Shown here piece after piece: positions 44,753 to 53,864 of a stretch of DNA of 64,000 nt (within the stretch, counting starts at the first letter, position 1; the number at the start of each line of letters is the position of its first letter). Source of the DNA: Bog-159 sp963738345 (lineage in GTDB: Bacteria; Acidobacteriota; Terriglobia; Bryobacterales; Bryobacteraceae). A program made the position numbers and the translations under genes. The DNA is taken from NCBI GenBank assembly GCA_963738345.1, contig CAVTWI010000002.1, positions 2,852,001-2,916,000 of the forward strand. Direction: 5' to 3'. The notes under the pieces were generated by a model, which saw only the letters and a list, made by a program, of their open reading frames with translations, was not told the origin of the DNA and did no database searches.

Positions 44753-45505
44753 ATGACCAAAGAAGTGCCCCCGGTTCAGCTACAGCCGGAAACCCTGCAA
44801 GCCTTCGCAGCCTACGTCGGCGATGCCGAAGACACTATGGCGCAGACCCTCTCCGGAGCCGAATTCCTGTGGTCCGGCTGCGACGAGAAAAGAGCAAAGC
44901 GCGTCCGCCAGGGGAAGATCGTCGCTGAACTCTGGCAGGGCAAAGGACCCGGCAAACTGCCCTCCGGCTTAGTGCATGATTGGATCGCCGCCGCCTTCCT
45001 CCCGGGCGCATCCATCGCCGGAACCCTGGCCGTCATTCAAGACTATGACCACCACCAGAATATCTACCGGCCCGAAGTCGTAGCCTCAAAGCTTATCTCG
45101 CGAAATGGAAATGACTTCGAGATTTACTTGAGGGTCCTGAAGAAGAAAGTGCTCACCGTGGTGCTCGATACCGACCATTCCGTGCACTACTTCCAAGCCG
45201 GCCCTACGCGCTGGGGATGCCGCTCATTCACTACCCGCACTGCCGAAGTGGATGGCGCCGGAACACCCCAAGAGAAAGTCCATCCTCCCGACACCGGCTA
45301 CGGCTTCCTGTGGCGCCTGAACACCTATTGGCGGTTCGAAGAGCGCGACGGCGGCACCCACGCCGAATGCCGGGCCATTTCCTTAACGCGCGACATTCCC
45401 ACCGGCCTCGGCTGGATCATCGAACCCATCGTCCGCAGCCTGCCCAAGGAAACCCTGGTTCACACCCTGAAGGCTACCCGCGACGCGGTCCGCCCGGCCC
45501 GATAG
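44753..45505 (+). CDS. Hypothetical protein, possibly SRPBCC/START-like
   Basis: This 250-aa protein has no signal peptide in the strict sense. The central part (about residues 85-215) alternates beta strands with a VIQDYDHHQNIYRPEVVASKLI-like opening, YLRVLKKKVLTVVLDT, and a final FEERDGGTHAECRAISLTRDIP followed by a long C-terminal helix. This is the order seen in START-like lipid-binding domains. It is common as a hypothetical protein in Acidobacteriota. Ligand and role are unknown. Its 3' end overlaps the end of the convergent permease gene. Confidence 0.7.
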   Translation: MTKEVPPVQLQPETLQAFAAYVGDAEDTMAQTLSGAEFLWSGCDEKRAKRVRQGKIVAELWQGKGPGKLPSGLVHDWIAAAFLPGASIAGTLAVIQDYDHHQNIYRPEVVASKLISRNGNDFEIYLRVLKKKVLTVVLDTDHSVHYFQAGPTRWGCRSFTTRTAEVDGAGTPQEKVHPPDTGYGFLWRLNTYWRFEERDGGTHAECRAISLTRDIPTGLGWIIEPIVRSLPKETLVHTLKATRDAVRPAR

Positions 45506-46867
45506 ATCAGAACGCCTAAACCATTCGCCACCAGCACCACCGCACAAATTTTGGCCGCATACTCCACGCGGCTGGTGACATCCACAATCGGATAAACCGC
45601 GATGGCCAGTGAAACCACGCTGGACACCAATCCCGCCAGCGCCGCCACTTTCACCCAAGCCGGCAGTGCCGCCCGCAGCGCCGCCCGCCCCACCAGCGGC
45701 AAAGCGAACAGGCCCACATAAGCCAGTGCGTAGTGCGCGATGGAGGCATTGGCCAACAACTGGCTGGCTTCCTGCTCCCGCACACCCAGCATGCTCAGCA
45801 GGATCAGCGCCATCACCAGCGCCGCCACAAACAGAATCGAGTTCACCGGCGTTCCGCGCCGCGGATCCAGCCGCGCGAACCATTCGGGCGTCAGATGGTC
45901 CCATCCCGCCGTCATCGGCAGTCGCGTCAGGCCGGTGAAGATCAGGCTGGCCGCCGCGATAGCGCGCGCCAGCACCAGTCCGATCGCAAATGGCGCCGCC
46001 CATGCCGCCCGCGCCCGTGTTGCCCAGCGCCGCCCGCATGGTCTGCGGAATCGGTCCGATCACGTTGATCGGCTGCCCGCCCACGAAGGCCAGCACCGAA
46101 CTGGTGCCCAGGATGAACATCAGGCAGATCACCGGCGCCGAGATCATCACCGATTGTCCGATCGTGCGCGCCGCGCTGCGGCACTCGCCCGCCAGGATCG
46201 CGACATACTCGAAGCCGCTCAGCGCCCCCACTGTCATCTGCCCAAATACCGCCAGGCTGAACCAATCAGGCTTGGCGGCGCCCACGCCACCTCGTAATGC
46301 GCCGCCGGCCGCACCGGAGCCCAAAGCGGCAGAGTCAGCAGGATCGCATAAGCAAGCAGGATCAGCACGCTGCCGACGTTATGCAGCCACTTGCTGACGT
46401 CCAGTCCGCGCACGGCCGCCAACGCGATGGCCGCCATCACCGTGCCGGTAAGCAGCAGCGTGCCCAGCTTGCTGGCGGGCAGCCACGCCGCCGAAGGGCC
46501 GATCATGTAAGCCAGATCCGTCGGCACCACGAAGATGATCGCGCCCGCTACGATCAGCCGCGTACACCCACAGATTCCACGCCGTCAGGAAACCGGCCAT
46601 TTCGCCGAACCCCAGCTTGGCCCATTGATACAGGCCACCCTCCAGCGGCATCAAGCGATTCAGCCAGATCACCACCGCCGCCAGCGGCAGGTAGAACAGC
46701 ATGATCGCGCCCACCCAGAAGGCCACATGCGCGCGGCCCAACTTGGCCGCGATACCCACCCACGACGAACCCACCACGCACAGCACCTGCGCCAGCACCA
46801 GGTCCGTCAGGCCCAGTTGCTTGCGCAAACCGGCTTGTTGTTCGGGAGCCTGCGGGCTGCCGGTCAC
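45460..46867 (-). pseudogene. APC-family amino-acid permease, three frameshifts
   Basis: A GTG at 46867 overlaps the stop of the DUF3037 gene and opens QLGLTDLVLAQVLCVVG. Shifts near 46555, 46275 and 45997 break the frame. Joined, it gives about 469 aa with 12 membrane segments, including LPLEGG-like MPLEGGLYQWAKLGFGEMAGF, GALSGFEYVAILAGECR and the C-terminal half ending at 45460. The family moves amino acids or amines with H+. It is in one operon with the HipA-like kinase and DUF3037 genes. The last 46 bases overlap the convergent hypothetical gene. Confidence 0.83.
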
Positions 46868-47241
46868 GTAAGAACCAGCCGCCGGAAGATGTCTGCAATC
46901 GCCGACTCGGGCGACTGGCACATGCCGCTGTGCACCGGGGATACCTGGATCACCGTGCTGCGCGGCGCCACCAGCCATTGGAAGCGCTCTCGGCGCGAGA
47001 GGCTGGCGATGGGGCCGGCGTCCTGATCGCCCGCCGAAATCCGAGGAAAGGCTTCCAGGTGCCGGCGGATCAGGTCCAAATCGATTTCCGGCCACAGGGC
47101 TCGCAACCGCGCCTCATCCAGATGCACGCGGCAATCGAGGAACGCGCTCTCCGTGCACTGCAGCACCACGCCGGCATTGACGAATTCCTCGCGTTCCACC
47201 GACGGAACGATGCGTAAGACGGCATAGTCATACGATTGCAT
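46864..47241 (-). CDS. DUF3037 protein
   Basis: The start at 47241 (MQSYDYAVLRIVPSVEREEF) overlaps the end of the upstream HipA-like gene by 14 bases; three codons further upstream another ATG exists. The 125-aa protein matches the DUF3037 pattern of VLRIVPxxxREEFVNAGVVLQC and FRISAGD-like segments, with a Pro-Arg-rich end. DUF3037 is regularly encoded next to HipA_2-type kinases, as here, which suggests the pair works together. The biochemical role is unknown. Confidence 0.85.
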   Translation of the reverse strand: MQSYDYAVLRIVPSVEREEFVNAGVVLQCTESAFLDCRVHLDEARLRALWPEIDLDLIRRHLEAFPRISAGDQDAGPIASLSRRERFQWLVAPRSTVIQVSPVHSGMCQSPESAIADIFRRLVLT

Positions 47242-48010
47242 GGCGCGCACGGATGGCCTCCTCGACGAATAACGGCGGGGCGTTCAGACGAGTTGTGAAA
47301 TATTCCAGATAGCCCGCCCGCTTGGCCTCCGGCGTCTCCGCGCCAGGTTCGGGCAGCAGCCACGCATCGGGAACACTGGCCAGCGCCTCCGAAAATACAT
47401 CGCCATTCAGGCGTGCCCGCAATTTGGAATCGACTTCCCCGATGCAATCCGCACGCGGCAGAAGAACGTGATCGCGGATTGCCGGGAAGCGCGATTGCGC
47501 GCTGGCCGCTGGATCCTTCCAGTCATGATGAAAATAGAGCGCCGCGCCGTGATCGATGAAATACAGCGATTTGTGCCAGCGCAACAGATTCGGATTGCGG
47601 GCGGTTCGGTCCACGTTAGTAACGAACGCGTCGAACCAAACGGCTGTGGATGCTAGTTCGGACGCTGCCCGATCGCCCGCCGCCGGATCGAACATCACCG
47701 AGCCGGGCAAGAAATCCATTCCCAGATTCACTCCCACGCTGGCGCCCAGCAGCGCGCGGATCTCGGCATCGGGCTCGTTGCGCCCCAGTCCGGCGTCCAC
47801 GTCCACCAGCACCAGTTCCGGAACATTCAAGCCCAGCGCGCGCCCAATCGCCCCTGCCACGATCTCCGCCACCAACGCCAGCCGCCCTTGCCCCGCGCCC
47901 GTGAATTTCAAAACATACAACCCTAGATCGTCCGCTTCAACCAGCGCTGGTAGCGACCCGCCTTCACGCAGCGGTGTCACGTAGCGGGTGGCTTGCACAG
48001 TGCGCAGCAT
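47228..48010 (-). CDS. HipA-like kinase-fold protein (HipA_2 family)
   Basis: This 260-aa protein has kinase-like features of the HipA/PI3K-type fold: a nucleotide-binding Lys in YVLKFTGAGQG, a helix with VAEIVAGAIGRALGLNVPEL, FDAFVTNVDRTARNPNLL with the catalytic Asn-x-Asp, and LYFIDHGAALYFHH with the metal-binding Asp. It lacks the HipB-type antitoxin neighbour of true toxin modules and is followed by DUF3037. It is a probable protein or small-molecule kinase of unknown target. Confidence 0.85.
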   Translation of the reverse strand: MLRTVQATRYVTPLREGGSLPALVEADDLGLYVLKFTGAGQGRLALVAEIVAGAIGRALGLNVPELVLVDVDAGLGRNEPDAEIRALLGASVGVNLGMDFLPGSVMFDPAAGDRAASELASTAVWFDAFVTNVDRTARNPNLLRWHKSLYFIDHGAALYFHHDWKDPAASAQSRFPAIRDHVLLPRADCIGEVDSKLRARLNGDVFSEALASVPDAWLLPEPGAETPEAKRAGYLEYFTTRLNAPPLFVEEAIRARHAIV

Positions 48011-48051
48011 GGATCTCCAGATTGTAACCCGGCATGCGTTAACCTAACTCT

Positions 48052-48951
48052 ATGACCATTGCGATTACTGGCGCTTCCGGCTTCATCGGGCGCCGCCTGC
48101 TGAAGGCGCTCTCCGCCGGCGATCACAAGCTCCGCGTTTTGAGCCGCCACGCCGGCACCAACTTGCCGCCCGGCGTGCAACTCTTCGTTTGGGATCCCAT
48201 GAAAGGTCAGCCGTCGGAAGAAAGCCTGGACGGTGTCAACGCCGTAATCCATCTCGCCGGCGAGCCCATCGCCCAACGCTGGAACGATGAATCCAAGCAG
48301 AAGATCCGCGAAAGCCGCACCACAGGGACGCGTAACCTGGTACAAGCCCTTTCTACCGTCCGCCAGCGTCCCGCGACGCTCATCTGCGGATCGGCCATCG
48401 GTTACTACGGGTCGCGCGCCGACGAAGTGCTTACCGAGGCATCCGCACCGGGAAGCGGCTTTATGGCGGATGTCTGCATCGCTTGGGAGAAGGAAGCTAC
48501 CTTGGCCGAATCGCTCGGCATTCGCTTGGTGAAGTTGCGCACCGGCGTAGTGCTGGGCGCCAATGGCGGCGCGCTCGCCAAGATGATGCCGCCGTTCAAA
48601 GCCGGCATGGGCGGAAAGCTCGGGCATGGCGATCAGTGGATGTCCTGGATCCACCTCGACGATCTGGTAGGCATCATCCAATTCGCTTTGGACAATCCGC
48701 TGCAGGGGCCCGTGAATGGGACTTCGCCCAACCCGGTAACCAATGCCGATTTCACCAAAGCGCTGGGCCATGCCGTCTCCCGCCCCGCCGTGGTTCCCAT
48801 GCCCGCCTTCACGCTGAAGCTCATGTTCGGAGAGATGGCCGATGTGATGTTGTCGAGCCAGCGCGTGATGCCGCGCGTAGCGGAAACTGCCGGCTATCAG
48901 TTCCGCTATCCCGAATTGGATTCTGCGCTTGCCAATGTGGTAGCTTCCTAG
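48052..48951 (+). CDS. TIGR01777 family NAD(P)-binding epimerase (YfcH-like)
   Basis: This 299-aa protein has the extended-SDR glycine motif ITGASGFIGRRLL, then VIHLAGEPIAQRWNDESKQKIRESR and STVRQRP, the YfcH family signature. ICGSAIGYYGSRAD carries the Tyr. The SWIHLDDLVGIIQFAL block and C-terminal helix are also normal. The family is often described as a putative cell-division-inhibitor homologue, but its reaction is unproven. No operon partner is clear; a tiny zinc ribbon gene follows. Confidence 0.92.
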   Translation: MTIAITGASGFIGRRLLKALSAGDHKLRVLSRHAGTNLPPGVQLFVWDPMKGQPSEESLDGVNAVIHLAGEPIAQRWNDESKQKIRESRTTGTRNLVQALSTVRQRPATLICGSAIGYYGSRADEVLTEASAPGSGFMADVCIAWEKEATLAESLGIRLVKLRTGVVLGANGGALAKMMPPFKAGMGGKLGHGDQWMSWIHLDDLVGIIQFALDNPLQGPVNGTSPNPVTNADFTKALGHAVSRPAVVPMPAFTLKLMFGEMADVMLSSQRVMPRVAETAGYQFRYPELDSALANVVAS

Positions 48952-49053
48952 GGACAATGGCTATGAGTGAGGATCAGTACTTTTCCGGAGTGGAGTCCAA
49001 GATGCTCTTGGACAAATCAGTCGCGCGCATCTGAATTGGAGTAACCTAAGCTT

Positions 49054-49230
49054 ATGAGTGAAATAGGACAATCCAGCCCTGAAACCGGACGCTACCGTTG
49101 TGCAGTTTGTGGCGCCGAAATTCGTGTAAAGGTTGGGGAAACCTTCCCCTCATGCCTCAGCAACGACCACAGCCCCCGCTGGGTCCTCTGTGAAGAACGT
49201 ACCTTGGCAATGGCCGGCGCAAGCCGGTAA
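49054..49230 (+). CDS. Small zinc-ribbon protein (58 aa)
   Basis: The frame encodes MSEIGQSSPETGRYRCAVCG at the start, then VKVGETFPSC and SNDHSPRWVL, ending EERTLAMAGASR. The CAVC pair and later Cys/His residues look like a short rubredoxin-type zinc ribbon. TTGGAG lies about 15 bases upstream. It is too short for most ORF length cut-offs. Similar 50-60 aa ribbons are common in soil bacteria without known function. Confidence 0.7.
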   Translation: MSEIGQSSPETGRYRCAVCGAEIRVKVGETFPSCLSNDHSPRWVLCEERTLAMAGASR

Positions 49231-49241
49231 GAATTCTGCAC

Positions 49242-51923
49242 TCACTCGTGCCGGAGTGCTTCGAGCGGTTCCACTGCGGCCGCACGCCTCGCGGGAATGA
49301 CCGCTGCCACAATTCCGGTTGCCAGCAGGATCGCAACCGTCCCAATAAAAGCGCTTGGGTCACTTGGCGGGACCCCGACAAGAAGTGACCCGCTGATCCT
49401 CGCTGCGGCAAGGGACAGCGGCAACCCCACCAGCAGCCCCAACCCGATCAGCAGCAAGCCATTCCGCAACATCATCCACTGAATCCGGCCCCGCCCGGCC
49501 CCCAGTGCGATTCGCAGTCCGATTTCGGCCGTGCGGCGGCTCACGGCGTAGGCCGTGACTCCGTATATTCCAATTGCCGCCAGCAGTAATGCCAGAGCGC
49601 CGAAGAAGCCGCTCAATGCGGCGATCATCCGCTGCACGAAGATGGAATCGTCCACCCGCTCGCTAAGTGTACGAGGCTCTACCAGCGCCACCTCCGCATC
49701 GACTTTGCGGATTGTGCTGCGGATCGCCGTTAGGGCCGCGGCGGGAGGCAACTGCCACCGCACCATCATAGTCGGATCGAAGCTCACCTCACCGTCGCGA
49801 AACGGCACATAGACCGTGGCCTTCGCGGGCGCCGTCAACCCGTCGTGCAAAATGTCGCGCACCAGTCCGACGATATACGTGGGCTCGGCGCCCTCCGGTT
49901 TCGAATCGTCAAAACTGAGCACCCGCCCCACCGGATCCGGAACTCCGGGCAGGTATTCGCGCACGAACGCTTCATTGACCACGGCTATTTTACGCGTAGC
50001 GCGCAGATCGCCCGCCTCGAATTCCCTGCCCCGCAACGGACGAATCCCGATCGTGGCGAAGTACGCTGCACCCACCCCCTGCTCCGATACCTGGTCGCCT
50101 TCCTTGGCCGTCCGCGCCGACCCTGGGACGCGAATCCCCGTGCTCCATGAGCCGCCCCGAAACGGACCGGGCACTCCGTAGCTGGTCGAAGTCACGCCGG
50201 GCACTTCCGCCAAGCTTGCCAGCAGACGCTCCCTGTGTTTCTGTTTATCGACATCTTTCCACGCGCGCGGATAGTCCAACGAAAACGTGATCACGTTCTG
50301 CGCCGCGAATCCCGGACGGATGGCCCGCAGATTCGACAAGCTACGCGCAAACAACCCGGCCGCCACTACCAGCACCACGGAAAAAGCTACTTGCACGACC
50401 ACCAGGGCTTTGCGGAATCCGCCGCGTCCGCCCGCCCCAGGCCGTTGCGCGCCACCGTCTTTCAACGCCGCGGCCGGATCCAGCGAGGTCGCGCGCAATG
50501 CCGGTGCCAACCCAAACAGGATGGCCGCCAGAATCGATATGCCGAGCGTGAAACCGAGCACTGCCCCATCCAGCGAAACATCGAAGGATTCGCCTAAGCC
50601 GGGCGGCAGGAACCACAGCATGTACCGCTCGCCCCAGACCGCAAACGCCAAGCCCAGACCGCAACCCAGCAGTGCCAGGATCAGGCTTTCCATCAGCCAT
50701 TGCCGTACCAGGCGCCAGCGCGTCGCGCCCAGGGACAAACGCATCGCCATTTCACGGCGCCGTGCCGCGCCACGGGCAATTAACAGGTTCGCCACGTTCG
50801 CACAGGCGATCAAAAGCACCAGCGCCACAGTTCCCATCAGGATGGTCAGAGGCTTGCCGAATGCATCGCGCAGCATGGATATGCCTACGCCTCCGGGACG
50901 CACCTCGATCTTTTGCTCGAGCGCCCACTTGCCGAACGCGCTCTCGCGCTGCCCGCCATAAACGCTCATCAGATACTGCTGCATGATGGTGTTCGCGGCC
51001 GCCTGCAACCAGCCCACGGGCAGATCCGCGCGCTTTCGCCCCATGATCCAGATCCAGTGGTTGCCCGCCTGCATGATCGGTCCGCGCGACATCATCGCCG
51101 GCACCCACACATCGGCCTGCGTCTCCACCGAGACGCCATGGAACCCCGCCGGGGCCACGCCGATCACTGTCAGAGGTTGCTCATCCACCGTTAAGACGCG
51201 CCCCAGCACACCGGGGTCGAAACCCAAGCGGGTGCGCCAGAAATCGTAACTCAACACCACCAGCGGATGCCCTTGCGGAATACGGTTGTCGCCATCGGAG
51301 AAAAGTCGGCCGATGGCCGGCCGCACTCCGAGCACTTCGAAATAATTGCCCGTCACATACTCGCGCTCCACATACTCGACCGATGTCGCGTGGCCCGCCT
51401 CGAAGCGCACTTTGTCCGTCGAGCTACGCGCAAACACGCCGGCAAACAGGTCCGTATGCTTGCGGAACTCCAGGTACAGCGGATATGCCGCGTAGCCTTT
51501 TCCCCACCCGCCGGTGCGATAGAGCGATACCAGTTCGGCGGGCTTGTCTACCGGCAGCAGGCGCAGCATCAGCGTGTTGATGAACGAGAAGATGGCGGTG
51601 TTCGCGCCTATGCCCAACGCCAACGATAGCACTGCGGCTGCCGTGAACGCGGGATTCCGCCGCAAGCCGCGCAGCCCGTACAGCGCATCTTTGGCCGCTA
51701 TCTCCATCCAGGGAATGCCCCGCCGGTCGCGGTAGGCATCTTTCATCTGTTCCAGGCCGCCGAATTCGCGGCGTGCCGCGGCGCGCGCGGCGTCCGGCCG
51801 CATACCCTGTTGTCGCAATTCCGCGGCGCGCATCTCCAGATGCGTTTCCACTTCCTCATTCAACTCGCGGTCACGGCGCCGCTTCGAGAATACGGCGGTC
51901 AAACGCGTCCATAAAGTGCGCAT
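49242..51923 (-). CDS. Acidobacterial orphan permease with PadR partner
   Basis: This 893-aa protein has AAGGAG just upstream of its ATG. A cytoplasmic N-terminal extension of about 75 residues (RRRDRELNEEVETHLEMRAAEL and AAARREFGGLEQMKDAYRD) is typical of the PadR-linked orphan-permease subgroup. The duplicated MacB_PCD and FtsX domains follow, with LALGIGANTAIFSF, LLIACANVANLLIARGAARRREMAMR and ISRRTAEIG-like VSRRTAEIGLRIALGAG near the end. No ATPase gene accompanies it. It follows the PadR gene by 9 bases, so it is regulated by, or together with, PadR. The substrate is unknown. Confidence 0.93.
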   Translation of the reverse strand: MRTLWTRLTAVFSKRRRDRELNEEVETHLEMRAAELRQQGMRPDAARAAARREFGGLEQMKDAYRDRRGIPWMEIAAKDALYGLRGLRRNPAFTAAAVLSLALGIGANTAIFSFINTLMLRLLPVDKPAELVSLYRTGGWGKGYAAYPLYLEFRKHTDLFAGVFARSSTDKVRFEAGHATSVEYVEREYVTGNYFEVLGVRPAIGRLFSDGDNRIPQGHPLVVLSYDFWRTRLGFDPGVLGRVLTVDEQPLTVIGVAPAGFHGVSVETQADVWVPAMMSRGPIMQAGNHWIWIMGRKRADLPVGWLQAAANTIMQQYLMSVYGGQRESAFGKWALEQKIEVRPGGVGISMLRDAFGKPLTILMGTVALVLLIACANVANLLIARGAARRREMAMRLSLGATRWRLVRQWLMESLILALLGCGLGLAFAVWGERYMLWFLPPGLGESFDVSLDGAVLGFTLGISILAAILFGLAPALRATSLDPAAALKDGGAQRPGAGGRGGFRKALVVVQVAFSVVLVVAAGLFARSLSNLRAIRPGFAAQNVITFSLDYPRAWKDVDKQKHRERLLASLAEVPGVTSTSYGVPGPFRGGSWSTGIRVPGSARTAKEGDQVSEQGVGAAYFATIGIRPLRGREFEAGDLRATRKIAVVNEAFVREYLPGVPDPVGRVLSFDDSKPEGAEPTYIVGLVRDILHDGLTAPAKATVYVPFRDGEVSFDPTMMVRWQLPPAAALTAIRSTIRKVDAEVALVEPRTLSERVDDSIFVQRMIAALSGFFGALALLLAAIGIYGVTAYAVSRRTAEIGLRIALGAGRGRIQWMMLRNGLLLIGLGLLVGLPLSLAAARISGSLLVGVPPSDPSAFIGTVAILLATGIVAAVIPARRAAAVEPLEALRHE

Positions 51924-51932
51924 GAAAACTCC

Positions 51933-52277
51933 TTACTCCGGCACTTTCAAAAACCGGTCCATCAATGCCACGGTGCGCTCCCAATCGTCGGTCTCGCGGG
52001 CAATTTGTTTTCTGCCGGCTCGCGTCAATTCGTAGAACTTCGCGCGCCGGTTCTTGTCCGAAGCGCCCCAACTTGACGAGATCCAGCCGCGCTGCTCCAG
52101 TCTTAGCAGTGCCGGGTATAGCGTGCCCTGGTTCAGATCCAGCATGCCGGCGGAGATTTGTTCGATCCGCTTGGCTAGTCCGAATCCGTGCTGCGGACCC
52201 ATGGTTTCGAGCGTGCGCAGCACCATCAGGTCCAGGGTGCCCTGCAAAACATCGGCTTTGGCGTTTCGTGTAGACAT
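51933..52277 (-). CDS. PadR family transcriptional regulator
   Basis: This 114-aa protein is the short PadR-s1 type. The winged helix contains VLQGTLDLMVLRTLETMGPQHGFGLAKRIEQ and NQGTLYPALLRLEQRGWISSSWG, and the protein ends in a single helix. PadR proteins repress transporter or stress genes and are released by small ligands. It is the first gene of the PadR-orphan permease unit, which is a very common pair in Acidobacteriota. Confidence 0.95.
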   Translation of the reverse strand: MSTRNAKADVLQGTLDLMVLRTLETMGPQHGFGLAKRIEQISAGMLDLNQGTLYPALLRLEQRGWISSSWGASDKNRRAKFYELTRAGRKQIARETDDWERTVALMDRFLKVPE

Positions 52278-52285
52278 CCAAAAGG

Positions 52286-52314
52286 AACGTAGCGCTTCTC
52301 ATGTAGAATGTCAA
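52286..52314 (-). promoter_or_regulatory. Promoter of the PadR-permease unit
   Basis: On the minus strand a perfect TTGACA (complement of 52309-52314), a 17-base spacer and TACGTT (complement of 52286-52291) lie just upstream of the padR start. The divergent acyl-CoA dehydrogenase gene begins about 55 bases away, so a PadR operator here could affect both. Confidence 0.6.
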
Positions 52315-52367
52315 GAGGAAGCCGCGCCGCTTGCCAAATGCGCGCGTTCGCGCCATATTAAATCCGG

Positions 52368-53864
52368 ATGGCCCCAATGATGGATCTCGCTCTGCTCCGC
52401 TCTCCGGTTGACTTCCTGAAACATATGCTCGGGGCGCTGCCCCACGAGCAGGCACTTCGCGACTACCAGTCCTGGTGGGAAGCCGAAGGACAGCACATCT
52501 CCGGCGCCACCGACCGCGCCGGTACGCCGTGGCTGCGGATGTTCGACCGCCAGGGAAATCGCGTCGACGAAATTCTCTTCGCGCCGGAATACTGGCGCGA
52601 ATTGCGCCAGGGGTACAAAGCGGGCGTGGTCTGGCGCGCCTTCGAGGACGAGTCCCTTTCCGCCAGCGCCCTGCTCGATTACATTACCTGCTACTACGAC
52701 CCCGGCCTCACCTGTCCCTATGTCATTTCGCTTGCCACCGCCGTAGCGCTCGACCAGCATGGCAGCGAGGAACTGAAGGCGCGCTTCCTGCCCCAGTTGC
52801 TGCGGCGCGACGATACCGTTTGGCAAGGCGCTACCTGGATGACCGAAATCAAAGGCGGCTCCGACCTGGGCGCCAATGTCGAGACCGTGGCACGTCTGCA
52901 AGACGGCCGCTGGCTGCTGACCGGCGACAAGTACTTCGCCAGCAATGCCGGCGCCGACCTTGCCGTAGTTGCCGCGCGTCCCCAAGGCGCGCCCGCCGGT
53001 GTGCGTGGACTGGCGCTCTTCCTGCTGCCCAAACGGCGCGAGGATGGTCAGCTCAACTACACGGTCCGGCGCTTGAAAGATAAAGTGGCTACGCGTTCCG
53101 TGCCCACCGGCGAGATCGAGTTGCGCGATAGCGAAGCTTGGCTGTTGGGCTCCGCGGAGCGCGGCGTGCATCTGATCCTCGAAGTGTTGAACCTGTCGCG
53201 CGCCACTAACGCACTGGGGAGCATGGCTATCGCCCAGCGCGCCCTAGCCGAATCCGCCGCTTTTGCCGGACACCGCATCGCCTTCGGCAAGCCGGTGTTG
53301 GACCAACCCCTGATGCGCAAGCAGTTCGACGCGCACATGGGAACATTGCAGGACGGCTTTGCGCTGGCTTGGGAAAGCATCCTGCTGCTGAACGATGTCT
53401 GGCGCCAGCGCCCGCCATATTCTGACCGTTATCAGCTTTTCCGCCTGGTCGCGCATCTGGCGAAATACTGGACCTCCGACGTCGCGCCGCAGATCGCGCG
53501 CTGGGCTATGGAGGTGCACGGCGCGCTAGGCGTGCTGGCCGAATTCCCGGTGGAGCGCTGGTTCCGCGAGGCCATGGTCCTGACCATTTGGGAAGGCACC
53601 TGCCATCGCCAGATTCTCGACGGCCTGGAGGTGATGGAGCGAAAACGCGCGCATGCCTTCCTATTCGAGCATCTGCGCGAAAGCGCCGACCCATCAGATC
53701 TGGCCGCTATGCGACGCCGCATCGACGTGCACCTGGAACTGCCACAGCAATTGCGCGAGGCCCATGCCGAGGAGATGTTCCGTGAGTTGGCTATGTTTAC
53801 AGCGCGAACCGTGCGTCTAACGCGCGGCTTTGAGTTCCAACCGGCGCTGCTTCATCCAGCGTAG
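52368..53864 (+). CDS. Acyl-CoA dehydrogenase family protein
   Basis: This 498-aa protein may start a few codons later, at ATG ATG (52377/52380). It has the ACAD layout: helical N-domain, middle beta-domain with ATWMTEIKGGSDLGAN and LTGDKYFASNAGADL, and C-terminal helical domain with LSRATNALGSMAIAQRAL and VHGALGVLAEFPVERW. The WEGTCHRQILDGLE loop places it near the AidB-like and long isovaleryl-type branches. It probably uses FAD; the acyl substrate is unknown. It ends inside the overlap with the convergent GT2 gene. Confidence 0.9.
   Translation: MAPMMDLALLRSPVDFLKHMLGALPHEQALRDYQSWWEAEGQHISGATDRAGTPWLRMFDRQGNRVDEILFAPEYWRELRQGYKAGVVWRAFEDESLSASALLDYITCYYDPGLTCPYVISLATAVALDQHGSEELKARFLPQLLRRDDTVWQGATWMTEIKGGSDLGANVETVARLQDGRWLLTGDKYFASNAGADLAVVAARPQGAPAGVRGLALFLLPKRREDGQLNYTVRRLKDKVATRSVPTGEIELRDSEAWLLGSAERGVHLILEVLNLSRATNALGSMAIAQRALAESAAFAGHRIAFGKPVLDQPLMRKQFDAHMGTLQDGFALAWESILLLNDVWRQRPPYSDRYQLFRLVAHLAKYWTSDVAPQIARWAMEVHGALGVLAEFPVERWFREAMVLTIWEGTCHRQILDGLEVMERKRAHAFLFEHLRESADPSDLAAMRRRIDVHLELPQQLREAHAEEMFRELAMFTARTVRLTRGFEFQPALLHPA

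Noticed and set aside
48957..49034. 25-aa frame after the epimerase gene
   Set aside because: It is too short, has no recognisable pattern and its start is close to the epimerase stop. It may be a leader peptide, but nothing supports it.
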